A stretch of DNA of 64,000 bases from Nocardioides jishulii (GCF_006007965.1 NZ_CP040748.1:62001-126000), one strand, 5' to 3'. Shown: positions 15,820 through 25,769, numbered from the stretch's first letter. Numbers and translations: made by a program. The notes: generated by a model from the sequence alone, not told the origin.

Positions 15820-18534
15820 GTGAGTCTCGTCCCCACCTCCGGTCCTGCGACCCTGCGCTCGGCGGAGCCGCCGCGGGAGGCGACGATCGAGTTCACCGGT
15901 CCGGGTCAGCGCACGGTCACCCTGCCGGTCACCGCCGCGATGCCCGTCCTGGCTCGCGCCCAGCGCGGAGGCGGCGAGCTGCACCCCACCGTCGTCCTGC
16001 TCGCGGGAGCCGCCCACCTCGGGCTGCGCCTGGTCGCCGACGGCCGCTTCGGACCGCACCCTGAGCAGCCGTGGTGGGTGCCGGTGCTGCTGCCGGCCGA
16101 CGACGACCGCATCGCGCAGCTCGCCGCCGCCCGGGCCGACGACGGGCTCGACCCGGCAGCGGCGGAGGGCGTCGTACGCCGCATGGTCGACGCCGTCGTC
16201 GACGCCAGCCCGCGCAAGGCACCGAGCCGCACGCAGGTGCGTCAGCCCGCCTCGCCGGTCGACTACTCCTCGCGCCTGCAGTCGCGCCTGCAGCGGATCC
16301 GCCGCACCCACGGCGTCGACGACCGCCCGCAGACCGTCACGCTCTCGCTGCGGGTCGAGGCCGCCGACGAGCAGCTGTACGCCGGTGAGCTGCGCCTGGT
16401 GCCGCAGGTGCACGCCGAGGAGAACCCGCTGCACCTCGCCGACGCCTCGGCGCTCTGGTTGGAGACCGGGCCCGACGCCTCGCACGGCTTCGGCGACCGG
16501 GCGCGTACGCACGCCAGCATCGCGATCCGTCGCGCTGCCGACGCCTGGGACGTGCTCGACCGGCTGCTCGACCAGCGGGTGCCCGACGAGCTCGTCCTCG
16601 ACTCCGACGAGATCACCTCCCTGCTCGACCGCGGCCTCGACGCGCTGGCCGAGGTCGGGGTCGACGTGCTGTGGCCGCGCAGCATCGGCCGCGACCTGAG
16701 CAGCCGGGCCGTGGTGGAGTCGACCTCGTCGCGCGGCTTCGACGACGATCCCCTGCAGTCCTCCACCCTCTCGGCCGAGAACCTCTTCGCCTTCAAGTGG
16801 CAGGTCTCGTTGCGGGGCGAGGAGCTGTCCGAGGCCGAGATGGAACAGCTCGCCAAGGCGGCCACACCGGTCATCAAGCTCCGCGACAACTGGGTGGTCG
16901 TCGACCCGACCACGGCCCGTCGCGCCCGCAAGCGCCTGATCCGCAACGCCCGCCCAGCCGAGGCGGTCGCCGCCGCGCTCAGTGGCGTGGTGGAGGTCGA
17001 CAAGACCGAGGTGCAGGTGCACCCCGGTGCCTCGATCGAGGTGGTGCGCAAGCGCCTGCTCGAGGCCCACCAGGCGACGGTCGAGGTGCCGAAGAAGTTG
17101 GCGGCCACCCTGCGCGACTACCAGCACCAGGGCCTCAGCTGGCTCGCCCACGTCACGGGCCTGGGGCTGGGTGCCGTGCTGGCCGACGACATGGGGCTGG
17201 GCAAGACGATCACGCTCATCGCGCTGCACCTGCACCGCCGCGAGGCCGGCTTCGACGGCCCGACCCTGGTGGTCTGCCCGGCCTCCCTGCTCGGCAACTG
17301 GCAGGCCGAGATCGAGCGGTTCGCGCCCGGCACGCCCGTACGCCGCTTCCACGGCGGAGGCCGCTCGCTCGAGGGGCTGGCCGGGGAGAGGCCGACGGGC
17401 GAGGGCGACGCCGGGTTCGTGCTGACGACGTACGGCACGATGCGCAACGACGCGGAGACCCTGGCGTCGGTGCGGTGGGACCTCGTCGTCGCCGACGAGG
17501 CGCAGCACGTGAAGAACGCCGCCTCCTCGACCGCCCGCGCCCTGCGCAGCATCGACTCCCGGGCGCGGGTCGCGCTGACCGGAACCCCGGTGGAGAACAA
17601 CCTCACCGAGCTCTGGGCGATCCTCGACTGGGTGGTGCCGGGACTGCTCGGCAGCCGCCTGGCGTTCCGCCGGGTCTGGGCCTCGCCCATCGAGGCCGGG
17701 GTCGACAGCAAGGTCACGCAGCGCTTCGCCGACCTGATCGGGCCGTTCCTGCTGCGGCGGCGCAAGTCCGACCCGGGCATCGCGCCGGAGCTGCCGCCCA
17801 AGACCGAGACCGACCACCTCCTGGGGCTGACCACCGAGCAGGCGGTGCTCTACGAGTCGTTCGTGAAGGACCGGATGGAGCGCATCGAGCGCTCCGAGCC
17901 CGAGGAGCGCCGCGGCCTGGTGCTGGCGATGCTCACCGGCCTCAAGCAGATCTGCAACCACCCGGCCCAGTTCCTCAAGCAGGCCAACCCCAAGCTCAAC
18001 GGGCGCTCGGAGAAGCTCGACCTGCTCGACGAACTGATCGGCACGGTGCTCGCCGAGGACGGCGCGGTCCTGGTCTTCACGCAGTACGTCGCCATGGGCA
18101 ACCTGATCTCCACCCACCTGCGCCGCGCGGGGGTGCCGCACCAGTTCCTGCACGGCAGTGTCCCGGTGGCCGAGCGCGAGCAGATGGTGCGTCGTTTCCA
18201 GGCCGACGACGCCGACGACCGGGTGCCGGTCTTCCTGCTCTCCCTCAAGGCCGGCGGCACCGGCCTCAACCTGACCCGGGCCGACCACGTCGTGCACGTC
18301 GACCGCTGGTGGAACCCGGCCGTCGAGGAGCAGGCCACCGACCGCGCCTACCGGATCGGTCAGACCAAGCCCGTCCAGGTGCACCGGATGGTCACCCAGG
18401 GCACGGTGGAGGAGCGGATCGCGGCGCTGCTGGAACGCAAGCGCGGCCTCGCCGACGCGGTGCTGGGCCAGGGCGAGGCGGCGCTGACCGAGCTCAGCGA
18501 CGACGAGCTGCGCGACCTGGTGGCGCTGCGATGA
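15820..18534 (+). CDS. SNF2/HepA-family ATP-dependent helicase
   Basis: 904 aa. An N-terminal actinobacterial SNF2-associated region (about 1-430) precedes the two-lobed motor: motif I DDMGLGKT (about 456), DEAQHVKN (about 559), LTGTPVENN, then in the second lobe SLKAGGTGLNL (about 810) and DRAYRIGQ (about 842). Such motors translocate on duplex DNA and remodel protein-DNA complexes; the target is not known. The adjacent SWIM protein, 22 bases downstream, is a usual partner. GTG 15820 is chosen from the -10 spacing. Confidence 0.93.
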   Translation: MSLVPTSGPATLRSAEPPREATIEFTGPGQRTVTLPVTAAMPVLARAQRGGGELHPTVVLLAGAAHLGLRLVADGRFGPHPEQPWWVPVLLPADDDRIAQLAAARADDGLDPAAAEGVVRRMVDAVVDASPRKAPSRTQVRQPASPVDYSSRLQSRLQRIRRTHGVDDRPQTVTLSLRVEAADEQLYAGELRLVPQVHAEENPLHLADASALWLETGPDASHGFGDRARTHASIAIRRAADAWDVLDRLLDQRVPDELVLDSDEITSLLDRGLDALAEVGVDVLWPRSIGRDLSSRAVVESTSSRGFDDDPLQSSTLSAENLFAFKWQVSLRGEELSEAEMEQLAKAATPVIKLRDNWVVVDPTTARRARKRLIRNARPAEAVAAALSGVVEVDKTEVQVHPGASIEVVRKRLLEAHQATVEVPKKLAATLRDYQHQGLSWLAHVTGLGLGAVLADDMGLGKTITLIALHLHRREAGFDGPTLVVCPASLLGNWQAEIERFAPGTPVRRFHGGGRSLEGLAGERPTGEGDAGFVLTTYGTMRNDAETLASVRWDLVVADEAQHVKNAASSTARALRSIDSRARVALTGTPVENNLTELWAILDWVVPGLLGSRLAFRRVWASPIEAGVDSKVTQRFADLIGPFLLRRRKSDPGIAPELPPKTETDHLLGLTTEQAVLYESFVKDRMERIERSEPEERRGLVLAMLTGLKQICNHPAQFLKQANPKLNGRSEKLDLLDELIGTVLAEDGAVLVFTQYVAMGNLISTHLRRAGVPHQFLHGSVPVAEREQMVRRFQADDADDRVPVFLLSLKAGGTGLNLTRADHVVHVDRWWNPAVEEQATDRAYRIGQTKPVQVHRMVTQGTVEERIAALLERKRGLADAVLGQGEAALTELSDDELRDLVALR

Positions 18535-18556
18535 CCGAGACGTCGGGAGCGGGGCG

Positions 18557-19249
18557 ATGAGCCGCACGTTCCCGCGCATCGAGCCGCGCCGCTCGGCAGC
18601 CGTACGCACGTGGTGGGCGCGCGCGGTCGCCTCGGCGCTGGAGGAGGCGGCGTACGACCCGGACGACCTGAAGAAGGGCGCCGGCCTGGCCCGTCGCGGG
18701 GAGGTCGGCCAGATCGAGCTCGAGGCCGGGCGGGTGGTGGCCGCGGTGATGGAGCGCGGCGACGCCTTCACGGTCACGGTCACGGTGCCCGTCATGGACG
18801 CCGAGGAGGCGCAGGCCTTCGCCGAGGTGGTCGGCGCGGGCGCCGGCTGGGTCGGGTCGCTGCTGCGCGGTGACGTGCCGGCGAGCCTGGACGAGGCGCT
18901 GGAGGAGGCCGGGGTCGAGCTGCTGCCCTACGGGGGGCTGACTGCCACCTGCGGCTGCGACGCGTGGGTCGACCCCTGCCGCCACGCGCTGGCGGTGCTC
19001 ACCCAGGTGGCCTGGCTGGTCGAGGCGGACCCACTGGTGCTCCTGCACCTGCGCGGACTCGAACGGGCCGACCTCGTCGCCCGGTTGGCCGGCCCGCCGG
19101 AGGAGTCAGCCAGTGACTCGGCAGACTGGGAGGGCGACCTCCCTGACGTGGAGGTCGCCGTCGAGGCGGCCGAGCAGGCCGCCGCGTTGCTGGTGGACAT
19201 CGTCGAGCCCGTCGACGGAGCCACCGAGTCGCTGCACGGAGAGGAGTGA
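18557..19249 (+). CDS. SWIM zinc-finger protein, SNF2 partner
   Basis: 230 aa. The SWIM motif is CGC-D-AWVDPC-R-H near residues 134-146 (C-x-C-x(n)-C-x-H), a zinc-binding module for DNA or protein contact. The N-terminal half is the conserved region of SNF2-linked SWIM proteins (TWWARAVASALEE). The C-terminus is acidic and low-complexity. It follows the helicase in the same direction with a GGGAGCGGGG ribosome site, so both are probably one operon. Confidence 0.88.
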   Translation: MSRTFPRIEPRRSAAVRTWWARAVASALEEAAYDPDDLKKGAGLARRGEVGQIELEAGRVVAAVMERGDAFTVTVTVPVMDAEEAQAFAEVVGAGAGWVGSLLRGDVPASLDEALEEAGVELLPYGGLTATCGCDAWVDPCRHALAVLTQVAWLVEADPLVLLHLRGLERADLVARLAGPPEESASDSADWEGDLPDVEVAVEAAEQAAALLVDIVEPVDGATESLHGEE

Positions 19250-19276
19250 GGAAAAGTCGTCTGCGGGAAGTCCCCG

Positions 19277-19300
19277 TGTAAAGGTGTAGACGATATATCC
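19277..19300 (+). promoter_or_regulatory. AT-rich promoter-like block before the reductase gene
   Basis: TGTAAAGGTGTAGACGATATA is strikingly AT-rich for this genome and sits 10-30 bases before ATG 19309. TCGTCT at 19257-19262 and AGACGA at 19288-19293 are inverted copies that may be an operator. Exact -35/-10 boxes are unclear. Confidence 0.35.
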
Positions 19301-19308
19301 TCTGCAAC

Positions 19309-20400
19309 ATGGCATTCCGGTTCTTGAAGAAGTCGAAGTCGGCCTGGCCCCAGACGGTGGCGACGCAGTCGGCGTACGACCCCACGGCAGACGCCCAGCG
19401 CAAGCTCGAGGCGGAGAAGCTGGCGGCCGGGACGCTCAAGATCGACCTCGAGGTCGACCGCGTCACCCAGGAGGCGGAGGGCGTCATCGCCATCACCTTC
19501 GTCGACCCGCACGGTGACGAGCTGCCCGCGTGGGAGCCCGGTGCGCACCTCGAGGTCCACACTCCCTCCGGGCTGATCCGTCAGTACTCGCTGTGCGGCG
19601 ACCCGGCCAACCGCTTCGAGTACCGCGTCTCGGTGCTCCGCGAGGAGGACGGTCGCGGAGGCTCGAAGGAGCTCCACGACACCAAGCTGGTCGGCAAGCT
19701 GATCACCTCGACCTCGCCGCGCAACCACTTCGAGCTGAAGCCGAGCCCGAAGTACCTCTTCATCGCCGGCGGCATCGGCGTCACCCCGATCCGCGCGATG
19801 GTGGCCGCCGCCGCGCAGTCCGGCGCCGACTACCGCGTCCTCTACGGCGGTCGCAGCCGCGCGTCGATGGCCTTCGTCGACGAGCTCACCGAGATCGCCG
19901 GTGACCGCCTGACCGTCGTCCCCCAGGACACCGAGGGCCTGCTCGACCTCAAGACCGCCCTCGAGGCGATCGACGCCGACACGGCCGTCTACTGCTGCGG
20001 CCCGTCGCCGCTGATCACCGCGGTCGAGCAGTGCGTCGAGAAGTACGCCCCCGCCTCCGAGCTGCACTTCGAGCGCTTCACCGCCTCCGAGGAGGCGGCT
20101 GCCGAGCGCGCCGAGAAGGACAAGGGCAACGTCGCCTTCGAGCTGGAGCTGAGCCGTTCGGGCGTCACCGCCATCGTCGGCCCGGACGAGCGCGTCCTCG
20201 ACGTGGTGCTCAAGAACGTGCCGAACTTCGACTACTCCTGCGAGGAGGGCCACTGCGGCTCCTGCCTGGCGAAGGTCATCTCCGGCGACGTCGACCACCG
20301 CGACGACGACCTGCTGACCGCCGAGGAGCGTGCGGCCAACACTGAGATGTACGTCTGCGTCTCGCGCTCCAAGGGCGGCAAGCTCGTCCTCGACGTCTGA
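19309..20400 (+). CDS. phthalate-dioxygenase-reductase-like flavin/2Fe-2S oxidoreductase
   Basis: 363 aa. Three modules are in class IA order: flavin-binding barrel with RQYSLCGD (about 88), NAD-binding domain with GGIGVTPIRAM (about 155) and YCCGPSPLI (about 228), then a plant-type ferredoxin with CEEGHCGSC and a distal Cys (about 308-350). It should pass electrons from NAD(P)H to a partner oxygenase or P450. No oxygenase gene is next to it, so the partner is elsewhere. The first 40 residues form an extra leader not seen in short homologues. Confidence 0.9.
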   Translation: MAFRFLKKSKSAWPQTVATQSAYDPTADAQRKLEAEKLAAGTLKIDLEVDRVTQEAEGVIAITFVDPHGDELPAWEPGAHLEVHTPSGLIRQYSLCGDPANRFEYRVSVLREEDGRGGSKELHDTKLVGKLITSTSPRNHFELKPSPKYLFIAGGIGVTPIRAMVAAAAQSGADYRVLYGGRSRASMAFVDELTEIAGDRLTVVPQDTEGLLDLKTALEAIDADTAVYCCGPSPLITAVEQCVEKYAPASELHFERFTASEEAAAERAEKDKGNVAFELELSRSGVTAIVGPDERVLDVVLKNVPNFDYSCEEGHCGSCLAKVISGDVDHRDDDLLTAEERAANTEMYVCVSRSKGGKLVLDV

Positions 20401-20458
20401 GTCGGCCCGTCGGCTCCTGACCCCGGTCGGGTGCCGACAGCCGTTCAGGCGCGCACGT

Positions 20459-21058
20459 TCAGGCGGCGTCGAGCGCGCGCATCGCCATCTCGGCGAGCAG
20501 GTCCCGCATCTCCTCGTCGGGCACGCGCGCGCTGCGCGGCGTCGAGTTGATCAGCCCGAAGGTCGCGTGCACGGTCGCTCGCGCCCGGTCCAGCGTCAGC
20601 TCGGGCTGGAGCTCCTGGAGCGTGGTGGCCCACAGGTCGACGTAGTCGCGCTGGAGACCCCGCACCTTCTCGCGCGCCTCGTCCGGAAGTGAGCTCCAGT
20701 CGCGGTCCTGCACGATGATCAGCGCCTTGTGCGCGAGGGCGAAGTCGACGTGCCAGCCGACCAGGGCGGCGAGCGCGGAGCGTACGTCGCCGGTCTCGGC
20801 AGCGCTCGCCGCGCGGGCGCGCCCCACCGAGAGCAGCTCCTCGGAGATGGAGACCAGCATCTCGGCGAGGATCGCGTCCTTGCTCGGGAAGTGCTTGTAG
20901 AGCGCCGGCCCGGAGATGCCGGCGGCCGCACCGAGGTCGGTGACCGAGACGCCGTGGAACCCGCGGCGGGCGAACATCTCGGCCGCCAGGTCGAGCAGCT
21001 GCTGGCGCCTGCTGGTGGCGGGCCGGGGCGGGCGCGCGCTGCTGGTGGACTCGGTCAC
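20459..21058 (-). CDS. TetR-family repressor of the methylcrotonyl-CoA carboxylase operon
   Basis: 199 aa. The N-terminal helix-turn-helix is typical ([28 protein letters not shown]); the C-terminal ligand domain is helical. It diverges from the carboxylase operon across 108 bases that contain a perfect palindrome overlapping the operon promoter, so it is very probably the operon's repressor. The inducer is likely an acyl-CoA or branched-chain catabolite (inference). GTG 21058 has TAACCT six bases upstream. Confidence 0.9.
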   Translation of the reverse strand: MTESTSSARPPRPATSRRQQLLDLAAEMFARRGFHGVSVTDLGAAAGISGPALYKHFPSKDAILAEMLVSISEELLSVGRARAASAAETGDVRSALAALVGWHVDFALAHKALIIVQDRDWSSLPDEAREKVRGLQRDYVDLWATTLQELQPELTLDRARATVHATFGLINSTPRSARVPDEEMRDLLAEMAMRALDAA

Positions 21059-21064
21059 CGGCTC

Positions 21065-21070
21065 AGGTTA
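21065..21070 (-). promoter_or_regulatory. -10 element of TetR gene
   Basis: TAACCT (minus strand) ends 6 bases before the GTG at 21058. Confidence 0.5.
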
Positions 21071-21139
21071 GCGGGCATTCACCTCGGCCCACCGCTCGAA
21101 CGGCCCGTAGACGCAGGCGTCACGGAGTGGTGGCGCAAC

Positions 21140-21159
21140 AGGTTAATGAGCGTTAACCT
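21140..21159. promoter_or_regulatory. palindromic operator overlapping the carboxylase promoter
   Basis: Perfect 7-bp arms AGGTTAA / TTAACCT with a 6-base centre TGAGCG. The right arm contains TAACCT (21154-21159), which ends 7 bases before ATG 21167 and so serves as the -10 box. A repressor bound here would block the operon promoter directly. Confidence 0.8.
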
Positions 21160-21166
21160 TGGCCGC

Positions 21167-22774
21167 ATGAGTCTCCACGACCTCACCGCTGAACTGCGCG
21201 AGCGCCTCGCCCTGGTCCGCCAGGGCGGGTCGGAGGCGGCCCGCGCCAAGCACACCGGACGAGGCAAGCTGCTGGCCCGCGAGCGCGTCGACCGCCTGCT
21301 CGACCCCGGCAGCCCCTTCCTCGAGGTGGCGCCGCTGGCGGCGTGGGGCATGTACGGCAAGGACGAGACCGACGTCAACGCCGTGCCCTCGGCCTCCGTC
21401 GTCGCCGGCATCGGCCGGATCAACGGCCGCAACGTCATGGTCGTCGCCAACGACGCGACCGTGAAGGGCGGCACCTACTACCCGATCACGGTCAAGAAGC
21501 ACCTGCGCGCCCAGACCATCGCCGCGGAGAACAACCTGCCCTGCGTCTACCTCGTCGACTCCGGTGGCGCCTTCCTGCCGATGCAGGACGAGGTCTTCCC
21601 CGACCGCGAGCACTTCGGTCGGATCTTCTACAACCAGGCCAACCTCTCGGCCCGCGGCCTGGCGCAGATCAGCGCGGTCATGGGCTCCTGCACCGCGGGT
21701 GGGGCGTACGTCCCGGCGATGAGCGACGAGACCGTCATCGTGCGCCACCAGGGCACGATCTTCCTCGGCGGCCCGCCGCTCGTGAAGGCCGCGACGGGTG
21801 AGGTCGTGACGGCCGAGGACCTGGGCGGCGGCGACGTGCACGCGCGTACGTCGGGCGTCGTCGACCACCTCGCCGAGGACGACGACCACGCGCTGCAGAT
21901 CGTGCGCTCCATCGTCGACACCCTGCCGCCGGTCTCGGGCTTCGACGGCGACGGCCTCCGGGGCGCTGGCAGCGGCCGTGCGTCCTACGACAAGCGTGAG
22001 CCCGAGGAGCCGTTGGAGGACCCGCAGGGTCTCTACGACGTCGTCCCGACCGACACCCGCCAGCCCTATGACGTGCGCGAGGTCATCCGCCGCATCGTCG
22101 ACGGCAGCCGCTTCCACGAGTTCAAGAAGCTCTACGGCGAGACCCTGGTGACCGGCTTCGCGCACATCTGGGGCCACCCGGTCGGCATCGTCGCCAACAA
22201 CGGCATCCTCTTCAGCGAGTCATCGCTCAAGGGCGCCCACTTCATCGAGCTGTGCAACTCCCGCGGCATCCCGATCGTCTTCCTGCAGAACATCACCGGC
22301 TTCATGGTCGGGCGCGAGTACGAGAATCGCGGCATCGCCCGTGACGGCGCCAAGCTGGTCACCGCGGTCGCGACCAGCGTGGTTCCGAAGTTCACCGTCG
22401 TCATCGGCGGCTCGTTCGGCGCCGGCAACTACGGCATGGCGGGCCGGGCGTACGACCCCCGCTTCCTGTGGATGTGGCCCAACGCGCGCATCTCCGTGAT
22501 GGGCGGAGAGCAGGCCGCGAGCGTGCTCTCCACCGTCAAGCGCGACGGGATCGAATCCAGGGGTGGCGAGTGGTCGGCCGAGGACGAGGAGTCGTTCAAG
22601 GCGCCGATCCGCGACCAGTACGAGACCCAGGGCTCGCCCTACTACTCCACCGCCCGGCTGTGGGACGACGGGATCATCGACCCCGTCGACACCCGCCGCG
22701 TCCTCGGCATGGGCCTCGACCTGGCCGCCCAGGCCCCGACCCCGGCGCCGTCCTACGGCGTCTTCCGGATGTGA
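21167..22774 (+). CDS. mccB: methylcrotonyl-CoA carboxylase beta subunit (carboxyltransferase)
   Basis: 535 aa. It transfers CO2 from carboxybiotin to 3-methylcrotonyl-CoA in leucine breakdown. Family marks: [66 protein letters not shown] and a C-terminal GGEQAASVL. The [12 protein letters not shown] and [14 protein letters not shown] segments distinguish it from propionyl-CoA carboxylase. The stop overlaps the alpha-subunit ATG (TGATG). An operator covers its promoter. Confidence 0.95.
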   Translation: MSLHDLTAELRERLALVRQGGSEAARAKHTGRGKLLARERVDRLLDPGSPFLEVAPLAAWGMYGKDETDVNAVPSASVVAGIGRINGRNVMVVANDATVKGGTYYPITVKKHLRAQTIAAENNLPCVYLVDSGGAFLPMQDEVFPDREHFGRIFYNQANLSARGLAQISAVMGSCTAGGAYVPAMSDETVIVRHQGTIFLGGPPLVKAATGEVVTAEDLGGGDVHARTSGVVDHLAEDDDHALQIVRSIVDTLPPVSGFDGDGLRGAGSGRASYDKREPEEPLEDPQGLYDVVPTDTRQPYDVREVIRRIVDGSRFHEFKKLYGETLVTGFAHIWGHPVGIVANNGILFSESSLKGAHFIELCNSRGIPIVFLQNITGFMVGREYENRGIARDGAKLVTAVATSVVPKFTVVIGGSFGAGNYGMAGRAYDPRFLWMWPNARISVMGGEQAASVLSTVKRDGIESRGGEWSAEDEESFKAPIRDQYETQGSPYYSTARLWDDGIIDPVDTRRVLGMGLDLAAQAPTPAPSYGVFRM

Positions 22775-24762
22775 TGACTGTGGCTGACCAGAACCCCACC
22801 CAGATCAAGACCCTGCTCGTCGCCAACCGCGGCGAGATCGCCCTGCGCGTCTTCGAGACCTGCGAGAAGCTGCGCATCCGTCGCGTCGCCATCCACACGG
22901 CCGCCGACGCGGACGCTCCGCACGTACGCGACGCCGACCACGCCGTCGAGGTGCCCAGCTACCTCGACGTCGACGCGGTCGTCGCGGCCGCCGTCGAGGC
23001 CGGTGCCGACGCGGTCCACCCCGGCTACGGCTTCCTCTCCGAGCGCTCGGTCTTCGCCCGCGCCCTGGAGAAGGCCGGCATCACGCTGGTCGGTCCCTCG
23101 GCCGACGTCATGGACGCCATGGGCCGCAAGGACGCCGCCCGCGAGATCGCCGTGGCCGCAGGCGTCCCGGTGATCCCGGCGTACGACATCGAGAGCGACC
23201 CGGCGACCTTCGCCTACCCGGTGCTGGTCAAGGCCGCCGCCGGCGGTGGCGGCAAGGGCATGCGCGTCGTACGCAGCCCCGACGACTTCGCCGAGGCGCG
23301 CGCCGCCGCGGCCCGCGAGGGGCTCAGCTCCTTCGGCGACGACACCTTGCTGGTGGAGAAGTACGTCGAGTCCGGCCGCCACGTCGAGGTGCAGGTGATG
23401 GGCGACGCGCACGGCACCGTCCGCCACCTCTTCGAGCGCGACTGCTCCACGCAGCGCCGCCACCAGAAGGTGCTGGAGGAGGCTCCGGCGCCGACCATCA
23501 GCGACGAGGAGCGGGCCGCGATCACCGCCTCGGCCGTCGCTCTCGCCACCGAGGTGGGGTACACCAACGCCGGAACCGTCGAGTTCCTCCTCGACAACGC
23601 CACCGGCGAGTTCTACTTCCTCGAGATGAACACCCGCCTCCAGGTGGAGCACCCGGTCACCGAGGAGGTCGTCCGGATCCGCGGTGAGAAGCCCGACCTG
23701 GTCGCCCTGCAGCTCGCGGTCGCCTCCGGGCAGGCGCTCGACTTCGCCCAGGAGGACGTCACCCTGGAGGGCCACGCCATCGAGGCCCGGGTCTACGCCG
23801 AGGACTCGTTCAACGGGTTCCTGCCGCAGGCCGGCACCGCCAGCTTCGTGCAGTGGGGCATGTGGACCGACGTGCTGGGAGCCGACGTACGCGTCGACCA
23901 CGCACTCGAGTCGGGCCAGGTCGTCTCCACCCACTTCGACCCGATGCTCGGCAAGGTCATTGCGTACGGGGAGGACCGCGAGGCCGCCCGCGCCGCGCTG
24001 CTCGACGCCCTCGACGACACCGTGGTGCTCGGCCTGACCACCAACACCGGTTTCCTGCGCACCCTCGCCGCCCGTGACGAGTTCCGCGACGCGACGATCG
24101 ACACCGCGTGGCTCGACCGGAACGCGGTGCCCGCCCCCGACCCGGCGACGGCACGGGGCCTGGCGGCGGCGCTGACCGTACGGCACGACGAGGACAGCCC
24201 GTTCCGCACGGACGGCTGGCGCACCGGCGCCGAGCCCGCACCCGTACGCGTGCACCTCGACGAGTGGGTCGAGGTGCCGGCCGGCGTGACCACGCGCGAG
24301 CCCCTGCGCCCGCAGGTCAAGGGGCTGACCCGCGTCCAGCTCGGTGACGAACGGGCCCTCGCCGTCGCCCGGCGCCACGAGGTCGAGCTCGTCCACCGCG
24401 GCCAACGCTTCGTCTTCGCCTTCGCGGACCCGTTCGCCGACACCGCCGCGGCAGCGGGCGACGGCACCCTGACCGCGCCCATGCCCGGCACCGTCCTGGA
24501 GGTCACGGTCGCGGTCGGTGACCGCGTCGTGCCCGATCAGACGCTGGGCATGATGGAGGCCATGAAGATGGAGCTCTCGCTCAAGGCGCCCTTCGCCGGC
24601 ACCGTCACCGAGGTCGGGGCAGCCGTGGGTGACCTCGTCACCCTGGGCGCGCGACTCTTCGTCGTCGAGCCCAGCGTTGTCGAGCCCAGCGTCGTCGAGC
24701 CCAGCGTCGTCGAGCCCAGCGTTGGCGAGCCCAGCGTCGTCGGGCCGGGGGAGCAGTCATGA
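22774..24762 (+). CDS. mccA: methylcrotonyl-CoA carboxylase alpha subunit (biotin carboxylase + biotin carrier)
   Basis: 662 aa. Biotin carboxylase occupies about 10-455: VANRGEIALRVF, the ATP-grasp loop KAAAGGGGKGMR, and EMNTRLQVEHPVTE. A linker domain follows, then the biotin carrier with the EAMKME motif and biotinyl Lys598. Beyond the carrier the protein ends in an odd repetitive tail of VEPSV units encoded by 15-base repeats, absent from usual homologues. It is coupled to genes on both sides (TGATG upstream, ATGA downstream). Confidence 0.96.
   Translation: MTVADQNPTQIKTLLVANRGEIALRVFETCEKLRIRRVAIHTAADADAPHVRDADHAVEVPSYLDVDAVVAAAVEAGADAVHPGYGFLSERSVFARALEKAGITLVGPSADVMDAMGRKDAAREIAVAAGVPVIPAYDIESDPATFAYPVLVKAAAGGGGKGMRVVRSPDDFAEARAAAAREGLSSFGDDTLLVEKYVESGRHVEVQVMGDAHGTVRHLFERDCSTQRRHQKVLEEAPAPTISDEERAAITASAVALATEVGYTNAGTVEFLLDNATGEFYFLEMNTRLQVEHPVTEEVVRIRGEKPDLVALQLAVASGQALDFAQEDVTLEGHAIEARVYAEDSFNGFLPQAGTASFVQWGMWTDVLGADVRVDHALESGQVVSTHFDPMLGKVIAYGEDREAARAALLDALDDTVVLGLTTNTGFLRTLAARDEFRDATIDTAWLDRNAVPAPDPATARGLAAALTVRHDEDSPFRTDGWRTGAEPAPVRVHLDEWVEVPAGVTTREPLRPQVKGLTRVQLGDERALAVARRHEVELVHRGQRFVFAFADPFADTAAAAGDGTLTAPMPGTVLEVTVAVGDRVVPDQTLGMMEAMKMELSLKAPFAGTVTEVGAAVGDLVTLGARLFVVEPSVVEPSVVEPSVVEPSVGEPSVVGPGEQS
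24664..24738 (+). repeat. five in-frame 15-bp tandem repeats
   Basis: Unit GTCGAGCCCAGCGTC repeated five times with one or two substitutions per copy. Each encodes VEPSV (the last copy GEPSV) at the end of the carboxylase alpha subunit. Near-identical copies suggest recent slippage expansion. Confidence 0.95.
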
Positions 24763-25721
24763 GCCACCCGGACCTGCCGATGACGGTGCCCACGACGCCG
24801 ATCACCACTCATGCGCTGCCCGAGGCGGTGACGATCTACGAGGTCGGCCCGCGCGACGGCCTCCAGAACGAGAAGGCGGTCGTCCCCGTCGAGGTGAAGG
24901 CCGAGATGGTCACCCGCCTGCTCGACGCCGGCCTCCCGATCATCGAGGCGACCAGCTTCGTCCACCCCAAGTGGGTGCCGCAGCTGGCCGACGCGGCCGA
25001 GCTGATGGGCCTGCTCATCGACCGGATCGGTGACGCGGCCCGTCGGATGCCCGTGCTGGTGCCCAACGAGAAGGGGCTCGACCGGGCCCTCGACCTCGGC
25101 CTGGAGCACATCGCCGTCTTCGGCTCCGCGACGGAGACCTTCGCGACCAAGAACCTCAACCGCTCCTACGACGAGCAGTTCGCGATGTTCGAGCCGACCT
25201 TCGCCCGCGCCAAGGCGGCTGGCATGACCGTGCGCGGCTACCTGTCGATGTGCTTCGGCGACCCCTGGGAGGGCGGCGTCGAGATCGACGCAGTCGTCCG
25301 CGCGGGCGTACGCCTGCTCGACCTGGGCGCCGACGAGCTCAGCCTCGGCGACACGATCGGTGTCGCCACCGCCGGCCACGTGCAGGCCATGGTCGCGGCG
25401 TTCGCCGACGCAGGCGTGGGGCCGGAGCGGCTGGCCATGCACTTCCACGACACCTACGGCCAGGCGCTCGCCAACACGCTCGCGGCGATGCAGGTGGGCA
25501 TCACCACCTTCGACGCGTCCGCGGGCGGGTTGGGCGGCTGCCCCTACGCCAAGTCGGCGACCGGGAACCTCGCCACCGAGGACCTGCTGTGGATGCTGAA
25601 GGGTCTCGGAGTCGGCACCGGCGTCGACCTCGACAAGGTCGTCGAGACCTCGGTCTTCATGGCCGACGCGCTCGGCAAGACCCCTGCGTCGGCGGTCGCC
25701 CGCGCATTGGCCGGGCAGTGA
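24759..25721 (+). CDS. hydroxymethylglutaryl-CoA lyase
   Basis: 320 aa TIM-barrel lyase that cleaves HMG-CoA to acetyl-CoA and acetoacetate, the last step of leucine catabolism. Signature features: EVGPRDGLQNEK at the start, EATSFVHPKWVPQL, metal ligands in MHFHDTYGQ, and catalytic Cys261 in GLGGCPYAKSATGN. ATG overlaps the carboxylase stop (ATGA). Methylglutaconyl-CoA hydratase and isovaleryl-CoA dehydrogenase, needed to complete the route, are not in this window. Confidence 0.95.
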   Translation: MSHPDLPMTVPTTPITTHALPEAVTIYEVGPRDGLQNEKAVVPVEVKAEMVTRLLDAGLPIIEATSFVHPKWVPQLADAAELMGLLIDRIGDAARRMPVLVPNEKGLDRALDLGLEHIAVFGSATETFATKNLNRSYDEQFAMFEPTFARAKAAGMTVRGYLSMCFGDPWEGGVEIDAVVRAGVRLLDLGADELSLGDTIGVATAGHVQAMVAAFADAGVGPERLAMHFHDTYGQALANTLAAMQVGITTFDASAGGLGGCPYAKSATGNLATEDLLWMLKGLGVGTGVDLDKVVETSVFMADALGKTPASAVARALAGQ

Positions 25722-25756
25722 CGGCCCGGCGCTGACCGTGGTGCGCGAGACGCTGG

Positions 25757-25762
25757 CACAAT
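25757..25762 (+). promoter_or_regulatory. -10 element of sulfotransferase trio
   Basis: CACAAT ends 7 bases before ATG 25770. Confidence 0.45.
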
Positions 25763-25769
25763 CGGACCC

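Noticed and set aside
15799..18795. 998-codon open frame opposite the SNF2 gene
   Set aside because: It mirrors the helicase coding region, has no domain, and its His/Gly/Val/Arg-rich composition is what antisense frames give in high-GC DNA.
20401..20458. terminator between the reductase and TetR genes
   Set aside because: Only 5-6-bp arms (GTCGGC / GCCGAC) with competing pairings; too weak to list as a feature.
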